Assembly (NCBI GenBank): GCA_014872655.1
Contig: WHHJ01000089.1
Span: 1 to 5,137 of the forward strand
Source: Clostridia bacterium
GTDB lineage: Bacteria > Bacillota > Clostridia > Oscillospirales > UBA644
Reading direction: 5' to 3'
DNA: 5,137 nucleotides
The position numbers and the translations under genes were made by a program. The first letter of the stretch is position 1. Each line of letters opens with the position of its first letter. Below the pieces are notes generated by a model. The model ran no database searches. It was given only the letters and a program-made list of their open reading frames with translations, and was not told the origin of the DNA. Below are positions 1-5,137 of the stretch, piece after piece.

Positions 1-2206
1 TTCTTGCAATGACTTCATCCTGTTGCTCTTTAGTCAATTTAATAAAGTTTACAGCATAACCGGACACACGAATCGTCAGTTGCGGATATTTTTCCGGATG
101 CGCCTGTGCATCCAACAAAGTTTCACGGCAAAAGACGTTTACATTCAAATGATGACCGCCTTTTTCTGTATAGCCGTCCAACATTCCAACAAGATTATTT
201 TCTTTTTCTTCTTCCGTTTTTCCCAAAGCATCCGGAACGATCGAAAACGTATTTGAAATCCCGTCTTGTGCATCCATAAACGGCAACTTCGCCACAGAGG
301 CCAAAGACGCAACGGCTCCGTTCCGGTCCCGCCCATGCATCGGATTTGCACCTGGAGCAAATGCCTCGCCGGCTTTTCTGCCATCCGGAGTAGATCCTGT
401 ATTTTTACCATACATAACATTCGAAGTAATCGTCAAGATAGATGTTGTTAAAATACCTCCGCGATAAGTATGGTTCTTTCTCAAAAATTGCATAAACGTA
501 TGCAGAACTTCTTTTGCAATCTCGTCAACGCGATCATCGTCATTTCCGTATTTTGGAAAATCCCCTTCTACTTCATACTCTACAACCAATCCGTTTTCGT
601 TGCGAATCGGCTTGACCTTTGCATATCGAATAGCGCTTAAGGAATCCACAACAACAGAGAATCCTGCTATTCCTGTTGCAAACCAACGTTTTACATTTTT
701 ATCATGCAGCGCCATCTGTAACCGTTCATAGCAATACTTATCATGCATATAGTGGATAATATTCAACGCATTTACATATACACTAGCCAACCACTGCATC
801 ATATCTTTATATTTATCCCATACATCATCATAATCTAAATACTCTGATGTAACAGGACGGAATTTCGGTCCTACCTGCTGGCCGGTAATTTCATCAACAC
901 CACCGTTAATTGCGTACAACAAACATTTTGCCAGATTTGCTCTTGCTCCGAAAAACTGCATTTCCTTGCCGACTTTCATCGAGGATACGCAACAGGCAAT
1001 CGCATAATCGTCTCCATGCAGCGGACGCATAACTTCATCATTTTCATATTGAATCGCAGAATGACGAATAGACATTCTTGCACAATATTTTTTCCATTTT
1101 TCCGGCAATAAATCCGACCAAAGCACCGTCATATTCGGCTCCGGCGCCGCTCCCAGATTGTTCAAAGTATTCAGATACCGATACGACATTTTCGTTACCA
1201 TCGGTCTGCCGTCTGTTCCAATTCCGCCAATGGACTCGGTAACCCACGTCGGATCCCCAGCAAAAATAGCATTATATTCAGGCGTTCTGGCAAACTTTAC
1301 CAGCCGCAGTTTCATGATAAACTGGTCCACAAACTCTTGGATTTCAGATTCCGTGAAGGTTCCTTCTTTTAAATCCCTTTCTGCATAAATATCTAAGAAA
1401 GTAGAAGTACGACCTAAGCTCATCGCTGCACCGTTTTGTTCCTTTACTGCAGCCAGATAAGCAAAATATAACGCCTGTATAGCCTCTTTCGTATTCTGAG
1501 CCGGCTGAGAAATATCTATCCCGTAGATCTGCGCCAGCTGCTTTAACATCTGCAACGCACGAATCTGCTCGGAAAGTTCTTCGCGCTCCCGAATCACATC
1601 CGAATACATAATAACACGAGTAGAATTTTTTTGTTCCTCTTTATCTTCAATCAGTCGGTCAACTCCGTACAACGCAACACGACGGTAGTCTCCAATAATT
1701 CGACCACGGCCGTAAGCATCCGGCAAACCTGTAATAATATGATTCGACCGACAACGACGCATTTCAGGAGTATACGCATCAAAAACTCCGGCATTATGTG
1801 TTTTACGGTGTTCCGTAAAAAAGTCTACAACTTCAGGGTCAACCTCGTATCCATTATCTTTACAAGCCTTCGTCGCCATACGAATCCCGCCATATGGCTG
1901 CAAGGATCTTTTGAAAGGCTCGTCCGTCTGTAATCCCACAATTTTTTCTTTTTCTTTATCCAAGTATCCAGGACCATGCGAAGTGATCGTCGATATTACT
2001 TTTGTATCCATATCCAGCACGCCGCCGGCTTCGCGTTCCTTTTTCGATAAATCCAATACTTTATCCCAAAGAGCAGTCGTATCTGCCGTCGGTCCCTCCA
2101 GAAAGGACTCATCGCCTGTATAAGGAGTATAGTTATTCTGAATAAAATCCCGGACGTTAATTTCGGACTGCCAAATATTCCCTTTAAAACCTCTCCATGC
2201 GTTCAT
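1..2206 (-). CDS. pflB: Pyruvate formate-lyase (formate C-acetyltransferase), 3' end cut by window edge
   Basis: This cytoplasmic glycyl-radical enzyme converts pyruvate and CoA to acetyl-CoA and formate in anaerobic fermentation. Reading from the ATG at 2206, 735 codons run without a stop to the left edge. The N-terminus (MNAWRGFKGNIW) and the GLPDAYGRGRIIGDYRR segment are typical of the family. The catalytic cysteine pair is at residues 405-406 in ACCVSSM (bases 989-994), and the substrate-binding Arg is R422 in QFFGARAN. The glycyl-radical motif RVSGYAV has its Gly at residue 716 (bases 59-61). These match E. coli C418-C419, R435 and G734. The last visible residues, EQQDEVIAR, align just before the E. 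coli C-terminus, so only about seven codons are missing and the full protein should be about 740 residues. Activity requires a radical-SAM activase, whose gene may lie past the left edge. A good Shine-Dalgarno and a consensus promoter lie upstream. No frameshift or missing key residue was seen. Confidence 0.97.
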   Translation of the reverse strand, partial: MNAWRGFKGNIWQSEINVRDFIQNNYTPYTGDESFLEGPTADTTALWDKVLDLSKKEREAGGVLDMDTKVISTITSHGPGYLDKEKEKIVGLQTDEPFKRSLQPYGGIRMATKACKDNGYEVDPEVVDFFTEHRKTHNAGVFDAYTPEMRRCRSNHIITGLPDAYGRGRIIGDYRRVALYGVDRLIEDKEEQKNSTRVIMYSDVIREREELSEQIRALQMLKQLAQIYGIDISQPAQNTKEAIQALYFAYLAAVKEQNGAAMSLGRTSTFLDIYAERDLKEGTFTESEIQEFVDQFIMKLRLVKFARTPEYNAIFAGDPTWVTESIGGIGTDGRPMVTKMSYRYLNTLNNLGAAPEPNMTVLWSDLLPEKWKKYCARMSIRHSAIQYENDEVMRPLHGDDYAIACCVSSMKVGKEMQFFGARANLAKCLLYAINGGVDEITGQQVGPKFRPVTSEYLDYDDVWDKYKDMMQWLASVYVNALNIIHYMHDKYCYERLQMALHDKNVKRWFATGIAGFSVVVDSLSAIRYAKVKPIRNENGLVVEYEVEGDFPKYGNDDDRVDEIAKEVLHTFMQFLRKNHTYRGGILTTSILTITSNVMYGKNTGSTPDGRKAGEAFAPGANPMHGRDRNGAVASLASVAKLPFMDAQDGISNTFSIVPDALGKTEEEKENNLVGMLDGYTEKGGHHLNVNVFCRETLLDAQAHPEKYPQLTIRVSGYAVNFIKLTKEQQDEVIAR

Positions 2207-2216
2207 GCTCTTAATT

Positions 2217-2223
2217 CTCTCCT
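2217..2223 (-). promoter_or_regulatory. Shine-Dalgarno of pflB
   Basis: AGGAGAG on the minus strand lies 10 bases before the ATG at 2206 and supports that start. It follows almost directly after the T-rich tract of the leader hairpin, so hairpin folding or early termination could affect whether it is present or accessible. Confidence 0.8.
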
Positions 2224-2226
2224 AAC

Positions 2227-2273
2227 AAAATATAAAATGCCGCCTGCGGGCAAGCAACCCGGCAGGTCGGCAT
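2227..2273 (-). terminator. Terminator-like hairpin in the pflB leader (candidate attenuator)
   Basis: On the minus strand ATGCCG pairs with CGGCAT, CCTG with CAGG and CGGG with CCCG. This gives a 14-bp GC-rich stem with two single-base bulges and a loop of about seven bases (stem 2237-2273). It is followed directly by a T-rich tract, TTTATATTTT (2236 down to 2227), as in an intrinsic terminator. It lies inside the transcribed leader, between the pflB promoter and its Shine-Dalgarno, rather than after a gene. It could be an attenuator, a second terminator for degV read-through, or an mRNA-stabilising 5' hairpin. The structure is directly visible; the role is inferred. Confidence 0.6.
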
Positions 2274-2340
2274 AAACAAAACTGGATATACACTCCGCAG
2301 GGATCATCGCTTCCCCATCAAATCATTAAGATTCTGATTT

Positions 2341-2369
2341 ATTATATCACGCAAAAGAAAAGGTGTCAA
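2341..2369 (-). promoter_or_regulatory. pflB promoter, perfect consensus with extended -10
   Basis: On the minus strand TTGACA (2369-2364) and TATAAT (2346-2341) are separated by exactly 17 bases, and TG precedes the -10 by one base (TGATATAAT). Both hexamers match the housekeeping sigma consensus fully. Transcription should start near 2334. Such a promoter would be very strong unless repressed or attenuated downstream. The -35 box overlaps one arm of the inverted repeat at 2365-2388. Confidence 0.85.
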
Positions 2370-2388
2370 GTTGCTTTTGCAACTTGAC
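2365..2388 (-). terminator. 10-bp perfect inverted repeat: candidate degV terminator and/or operator over the pflB -35 box
   Basis: GTCAAGTTGC and GCAACTTGAC flank a four-base loop (AAAA on the minus strand). The repeat begins 13 bases after the degV stop. On the minus strand it is followed by ACACCTTTTCTTTT, a weak, interrupted T tract, so it could terminate degV. The downstream arm contains most of the TTGACA box of the pflB promoter, so the same palindrome could also be a repressor site. The stem has about half G/C pairs, weaker than the bidirectional terminator elsewhere in this window. Confidence 0.5.
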
Positions 2389-2401
2389 GCGAATCTGTAA
2401 A

Positions 2402-3271
2402 TTATCTTTCTGTTCCCATAAAAAACAGTGCCAATGTTCCTGGACCGGAATGTGCTCCAATTACAGCGTCAACATAATTGATAACCACTTCTTTTACCCC
2501 GAAAAGTTTCATAACTTGGTCCCGAACATACTCTGCATCCGCCAAACAATCTCCATGCGAAATAAAAACAGTCTGTTTTTGTGGATCCACCGCTTTTTCT
2601 TTCATCGATTGAACTAAAGCATCCAAAGAAGCCTTACGGCCACGAGCTTTTGCAATCACGCAAAGTTTTCCCTCATTATCTACCTTCATAACAGGTTTAA
2701 TCCCTAATAAAGAACCAAAAATAGCAGTTGTTGCGCCGATTCTACCTCCGCGCTTTAAAAAGAACAAGTCATCCACTGTAAAACTATGACAAACCTTTAA
2801 CTTGTTTTGCTCAGCCCAGTCACGGCAAGTTTCAATATCAGCACCGGTATTTTTTAACTGTACAACATAATGAACCAACAATCCCTCGCCCATCGAAGCA
2901 CATAATGTATCTACGCAATATAACTTTCTTTCCGGATACTTTTCTCTTAAATCAGCTGCTACATTACATGCATTTTGGAAGCTGCCGCTGATCCCGGAAG
3001 AAAAACCTAAATATAAAACATCTTCTCCGCGCTCCAGAATCTCATCCATTGCATTGTAGGCATCTTCATATGAGATTAAAGACGTTGTAATATGATCTTT
3101 ATTGCGCAGGCGTGTATAAACACTTTTTAAATCCGTATCTACATTTTTTTGATAACTGTGAAACGCCTCATCGCCAATATGATAAGTTAAGGAAATAATA
3201 TTTAAATGATATTTTTTGATTTGTTCATCTGTTAAGTTACAAGAAGAATCCGTTAAAATTTCAAATCCCAT
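2402..3271 (-). CDS. degV: DegV family protein (fatty-acid-binding, FakB-like)
   Basis: This 289-residue cytoplasmic protein has the usual DegV length. Visible family segments are ILTDSSCNLT (residues 5-14), HITTSL (60-65), LGFSSGISGSFQNA (88-101), SFTVDDLFFLKRGGRIG (163-179), ISHGDC (237-242) and IGAHSGPGTLALFFMG (271-286). DegV proteins bind one fatty acid; the FakB members present it to the kinase FakA to make acyl-phosphate for phospholipid synthesis. No FakA gene is in this window, so the lipid role is from family knowledge only. The ATG at 3271 is chosen because it has AAAGGTG seven bases upstream and gives the standard N-terminus. In-frame codons extend to 3322, but they overlap the promoter and precede the predicted transcript start. 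The gene appears to be transcribed alone, divergently from the DUF1836 gene. Confidence 0.93.
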   Translation of the reverse strand: MGFEILTDSSCNLTDEQIKKYHLNIISLTYHIGDEAFHSYQKNVDTDLKSVYTRLRNKDHITTSLISYEDAYNAMDEILERGEDVLYLGFSSGISGSFQNACNVAADLREKYPERKLYCVDTLCASMGEGLLVHYVVQLKNTGADIETCRDWAEQNKLKVCHSFTVDDLFFLKRGGRIGATTAIFGSLLGIKPVMKVDNEGKLCVIAKARGRKASLDALVQSMKEKAVDPQKQTVFISHGDCLADAEYVRDQVMKLFGVKEVVINYVDAVIGAHSGPGTLALFFMGTER

Positions 3272-3278
3272 GTCAACA

Positions 3279-3285
3279 CACCTTT
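3279..3285 (-). promoter_or_regulatory. Shine-Dalgarno of degV (decides the start)
   Basis: AAAGGTG on the minus strand lies seven bases before the ATG at 3271. No comparable site serves the in-frame ATG codons further upstream, near 3322 and 3316, which supports the 289-residue form. Confidence 0.75.
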
Positions 3286-3304
3286 CTATCTGGTTTACAA
3301 AACG

Positions 3305-3333
3305 AGTATACCACATAAACAAGATTGTGTCAA
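3305..3333 (-). promoter_or_regulatory. degV promoter, extended -10
   Basis: On the minus strand TTGACA (3333-3328) and TATACT (3310-3305) are separated by 17 bases, with TG one base before the -10 (TGGTATACT). Transcription should begin near 3298, giving a leader of about 27 bases. The bases just upstream are A/T-rich (GAAAATGATA) and may act as an UP-like element. Confidence 0.82.
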
Positions 3334-3416
3334 TATCATTTTCTATTCATTTCACAAATTCCAAACAAAAACAATTCTGAAAATACAACTTTTTTGTAAA
3401 AAAAACACGACTTGCA

Positions 3417-3445
3417 TTTTCAAAACGGAAACAACCTGTTATAAT
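3417..3445 (+). promoter_or_regulatory. Promoter of the DUF1836 gene
   Basis: TATAAT (3440-3445) is preceded by TG in extended -10 position (TGTTATAAT). TTTTCA (3417-3422) sits 17 bases upstream and is a weak -35 (4 of 6 matches). Transcription should start near 3452, leaving a leader of only about 18 bases. It is divergent from the degV promoter, with about 83 bases between the two -35 boxes. That interval is A/T-rich and I see no convincing operator in it. Confidence 0.65.
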
Positions 3446-3469
3446 ATCATTGGAAGGCAGGGAGTTACC

Positions 3470-4039
3470 ATGAACCAAGATGTAATTAAAAATCTCTATG
3501 CGTGGAGTGATCATTTAAAGCAACAACAAGCGCTTCATTATAAAGATCTTCCAGCTATTGAGTTATATATGGACCAGGTGGTATCTGTAGTGGGCAGTTA
3601 TCTATCTTTCTATTTTGATGACACCACAAAGTTTATTACATCTTCTATCATCAATAATTATGTTAAATTAGGTGTTATTCCAGCCCCTGTTAAAAAGAAA
3701 TATTCCAGAGAGCATATTGCCAAATTAATTATTATTTGTGTATTAAAACAAGTTCTGCCTATTTCTTCGATTAAAACGTTAATCGATTTTTATCTGGAAA
3801 AGATGTCTATTGAACAGTTTTTTGATCTTTTCTGTAAGAATCAGCAAGAAATACTGTATCAATCAATCACAGAAACCGAAAAAATTCAAAATGAAGCATC
3901 TGGTTCCCAGAAACCAACCACGGCTGTTTTAGATCTTGCAATCAAAGCAAGTACGTGCAAATTGCTAACAGAAAAAATTCTCACTGTCTGCGATACCGAG
4001 GAAGGTCCTGTCCATGTTAAAAAAGCAAAAAACAAATAG
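3470..4039 (+). CDS. DUF1836 domain-containing protein, possible MerR-like DNA-binding regulator
   Basis: The protein has 189 residues, no signal peptide and no membrane segment. I recognise it as DUF1836 from the central block: LPAIELYMDQV (27-37), then ITSSIINNYVKLGVIPAPVKKKYSREHI (56-83), then LIIICVLKQVLPISSIKTLI (86-105). The function is not established. The order of this block resembles the N-terminal winged helix of MerR regulators: a helix-turn-helix ending in a tyrosine and a 'lGvIP.P' turn, a basic wing with KKYSREH, then a helix with 'L..I' spacing and a 'pIssIk.LI' end. DNA binding is therefore an inference. Residues 110-189 are less conserved-looking and end in a lysine-rich tail. 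AGGGAG (3459-3464), five bases before the ATG, supports the start. The gene stands alone, diverges from degV and converges on the lipoprotein gene. Its stop lies inside the bidirectional terminator. Confidence 0.85.
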   Translation: MNQDVIKNLYAWSDHLKQQQALHYKDLPAIELYMDQVVSVVGSYLSFYFDDTTKFITSSIINNYVKLGVIPAPVKKKYSREHIAKLIIICVLKQVLPISSIKTLIDFYLEKMSIEQFFDLFCKNQQEILYQSITETEKIQNEASGSQKPTTAVLDLAIKASTCKLLTEKILTVCDTEEGPVHVKKAKNK

Positions 4040-4075
4040 CAGATACGACTTTCTGTATCTGCTATTTGTTTTTTT
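4027..4075. terminator. Bidirectional intrinsic terminator between convergent genes
   Basis: Two perfect 20-base arms (4027-4046 and 4055-4074) flank an eight-base loop, GACTTTCT. The core AGCAGATAC/GTATCTGCT carries the G/C pairs. The outer ends form A6/T6, so the hairpin is followed by seven T on the plus strand and by TTTTTTGCTTTTTT on the minus strand. It can therefore end both the DUF1836 gene, whose TAG at 4037-4039 lies in the left arm, and the lipoprotein gene, whose TGA is at 4081-4079. Confidence 0.93.
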
Positions 4076-4078
4076 AAT

Positions 4079-5080
4079 TCAATTAAGAGGAATAAAATCA
4101 AACCAGTCCAATATTTTCTCAGAAAATTCATAGCTTGACGGAATAAAGCCAAACACTGCTCCTGTTTCTGTTTTTGATGCAACATAAGTAATTCCGCTTT
4201 GATAAGTATGTCCGGTTTCTCCTGGATTGAATAAACCACCGAAACTAGAATCCGTTTTATCAGATGAGAACCCTAAACAAGCGTTAGTCCATAACCACAT
4301 CCGATTGTTGACCTGATCTGTTTTTAGCGCATCCATTGCATATAAATTTGCAGGAACAAGCACAAATACGCCGCAAACCTTAGAAGAAGCATCCAACCAT
4401 AAAGTCACCTTAGAACCATTACGATAAGGATAAAATACTTCTTTTACGGAATGTCCTCCAAAAAACTTCTCTTCTGAAGAAATAAATGAGTCCGGATCGA
4501 TAATATCAAATCCGTTATAGTAAATTTTATTACGGAAATTTTTATGTACTACAGAATTATAACGTTCGACAACCTGATCTAATGTTAAATCAAAGCCATA
4601 CATTCCTTCAGAAACATTGTTTGCAACGGAAACACCGCCTTCATATCCGTATAAAACAGTCAGAGTATAAGAAACATCTTGTACCCGCTTCACCCTTTTA
4701 AACTCCACTCGAAACCCTTCTATAAAAGGCTGAATATATTGATCACTGATCTCGTGATAAGTTCTAATAGCTGCCGAAGCACCCCGATCTCCAAAATTTA
4801 CCGGAAAAAGAGTAAACAATTCTGTTATAATGTCATCTACTTGAGTAAGATCTTCTGCAGTATATTCCAAAGCTGAAAGATAACCATCAGATTGAAAAAC
4901 AGTAATTCCTGGTGTACTAAATATGTAATTTTTTCCGTTCTCTTCAGTTTTTTTCCCTTGAGTAATTCCAGTCGGAGACTCCTCCGCAGCCAAATTCCAG
5001 TTTTCTGCAAACTGATCCATCCGGATGTAAGAACAATTATGTTTTTTTGTACATCCAAATAAAGATGTTACAATAACCAC
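4079..5080 (-). CDS. Putative lipoprotein of unknown function; signal peptide split by a frame break
   Basis: I do not recognise the family. Counting from the GTG at 5080, the frame encodes 333 residues. It begins with VIVTSLFGC, a hydrophobic stretch ending in an L-x-G-C lipobox with Cys at residue 10, then TKKHNCS. The rest looks like a soluble extracytoplasmic domain: mixed charged and aromatic residues, no further membrane segment, and segments such as VSYTLTVLYGYEGG (136-149) and KVTLWLDASSKVCGVFVLVP (224-243). Read from GTG the signal peptide is only nine residues long with no basic N-region, which would not work. The missing half (MKKIITMFF) is present in another frame just upstream, separated by an eight-T run. 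One T fewer would join them into a normal 20-residue lipoprotein signal. In the GTG frame a TAA lies at 5101-5099, with no ATG between. The gene ends at the shared bidirectional terminator; its promoter is not in view. Confidence 0.7.
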   Translation of the reverse strand: MVIVTSLFGCTKKHNCSYIRMDQFAENWNLAAEESPTGITQGKKTEENGKNYIFSTPGITVFQSDGYLSALEYTAEDLTQVDDIITELFTLFPVNFGDRGASAAIRTYHEISDQYIQPFIEGFRVEFKRVKRVQDVSYTLTVLYGYEGGVSVANNVSEGMYGFDLTLDQVVERYNSVVHKNFRNKIYYNGFDIIDPDSFISSEEKFFGGHSVKEVFYPYRNGSKVTLWLDASSKVCGVFVLVPANLYAMDALKTDQVNNRMWLWTNACLGFSSDKTDSSFGGLFNPGETGHTYQSGITYVASKTETGAVFGFIPSSYEFSEKILDWFDFIPLN

Positions 5081-5111
5081 ACAAAAAAAACATTGTGATT
5101 ATTTTTTTCAA
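5037..5111 (-). other. Out-of-frame signal-peptide start and T8 tract of the lipoprotein gene
   Basis: TTG at 5111 followed by AAAAAAATAATCACAATG reads MKKIITM, a typical basic start of a lipoprotein signal, and continues FF into eight T (5090-5083). With eight T this frame goes on as LCGYCN and stops at TAA (5039-5037) after 24 codons. With seven T it would read FFCVVIVTSLFGC and enter the lipoprotein frame. The Shine-Dalgarno for the TTG is weak (AAGACGG about 12 bases upstream). An ATG at 5093 is in the same frame but has no visible ribosome site. The remaining 26 bases to the window end show no clear promoter. Confidence 0.6.
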
Positions 5112-5137
5112 TAAAATTCTATTGCCGTCTTTTCAGT

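Larger units (their letters stand above)
2207..2334 (-). promoter_or_regulatory. pflB 5' leader of about 128 nt with mutually exclusive pairings
   Basis: From the predicted start of transcription near 2334 to the ATG the leader is about 128 bases. CCTGCGG at 2301-2295 is exactly complementary to CCGCAGG at 2249-2243, which lies in the 3' arm of the terminator-like hairpin. Seven GC-rich pairs there would break the hairpin, so the leader has the minimum parts of an attenuation switch. I recognise no known riboswitch class in it. The ligand or trans-acting factor, if any, is unknown. Confidence 0.4.

Noticed and set aside
145..420. Minus-strand open frame of 91 codons, and similar short frames on both strands across 23-2123.
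   Set aside because: All lie within pflB in other frames, while the pflB frame has continuous family similarity and the catalytic motifs.
2237..2273. CCGCCTGCGGGCA on the plus strand resembles the conserved 3' part of the ZTP (pfl) riboswitch, a class known upstream of folate and pfl-type genes.
   Set aside because: It lies on the strand opposite to pflB, carries extra bases relative to the riboswitch motif, and the leader lacks the conserved upstream GACUGGCG-type domain on either strand.
2363..2617. Plus-strand open frame of 84 codons opposite the end of degV.
   Set aside because: It is antisense to conserved DegV sequence, has no domain and starts within the palindrome region without a clear ribosome site.
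3272..3322. N-terminal extension of DegV by 17 residues from an ATG at 3322.
   Set aside because: It overlaps the promoter, lacks a Shine-Dalgarno and has no family-like sequence.
3334..3360. TTTGTGAAATGAA upstream of the degV promoter looks like half of a Rex-type redox repressor site.
   Set aside because: The second half-site is missing, so the match is too weak to call an operator.
3384..3398. Small inverted repeat TACAA-CTTTT-TTGTA between the divergent promoters.
   Set aside because: Five A/T-rich pairs are expected by chance in such an A/T-rich gap.
3886..4239. Minus-strand open frame of 117 codons spanning the gene junction.
   Set aside because: It runs through the bidirectional terminator and overlaps the ends of two better supported genes; it shows no recognisable domain.

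Overview
The window looks like ordinary chromosome from an anaerobic, fermenting member of the Bacillota (Firmicutes), most likely Clostridia. The grounds are a glycyl-radical pyruvate formate-lyase, a DegV-family fatty-acid-binding protein, a DUF1836 protein (a family I know mainly from Firmicutes), consensus sigma-A-type promoters and moderately low GC. No species can be named from the sequence alone. I see no mobile element, CRISPR array, tRNA or rRNA.

Layout from left to right. Positions 1-2206, minus strand: pyruvate formate-lyase (pflB), complete except for the last few codons, which lie beyond the left edge. Positions 2207-2401: a dense regulatory gap holding the pflB Shine-Dalgarno, a GC-rich terminator-like hairpin in the leader, an upstream segment that could compete with it, a perfect-consensus extended -10 promoter, and a 10-bp inverted repeat whose arm covers the -35 box and which may also end degV transcription. 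Positions 2402-3271, minus strand: degV. Positions 3272-3469: divergent promoters for degV and for a DUF1836 protein. Positions 3470-4039, plus strand: the DUF1836 protein, a possible DNA-binding regulator. Positions 4027-4075: a strong bidirectional terminator with a 20-bp perfect stem. Positions 4079-5080, minus strand: an unrecognised lipoprotein whose signal peptide is split between two reading frames at a run of eight T. Its promoter lies beyond the right edge.

The genes do not form one pathway. pflB supplies acetyl-CoA and formate from pyruvate under anaerobic conditions; its activase gene is often next to it and may lie past the left edge. DegV proteins hand fatty acids to a fatty-acid kinase, which is not in this window. 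Each gene appears to have its own promoter. The two observations most worth checking are the out-of-frame lipoprotein signal peptide (possible phase switch, slippage site, pseudogene or sequencing error) and the attenuator-like structure in the pflB leader.
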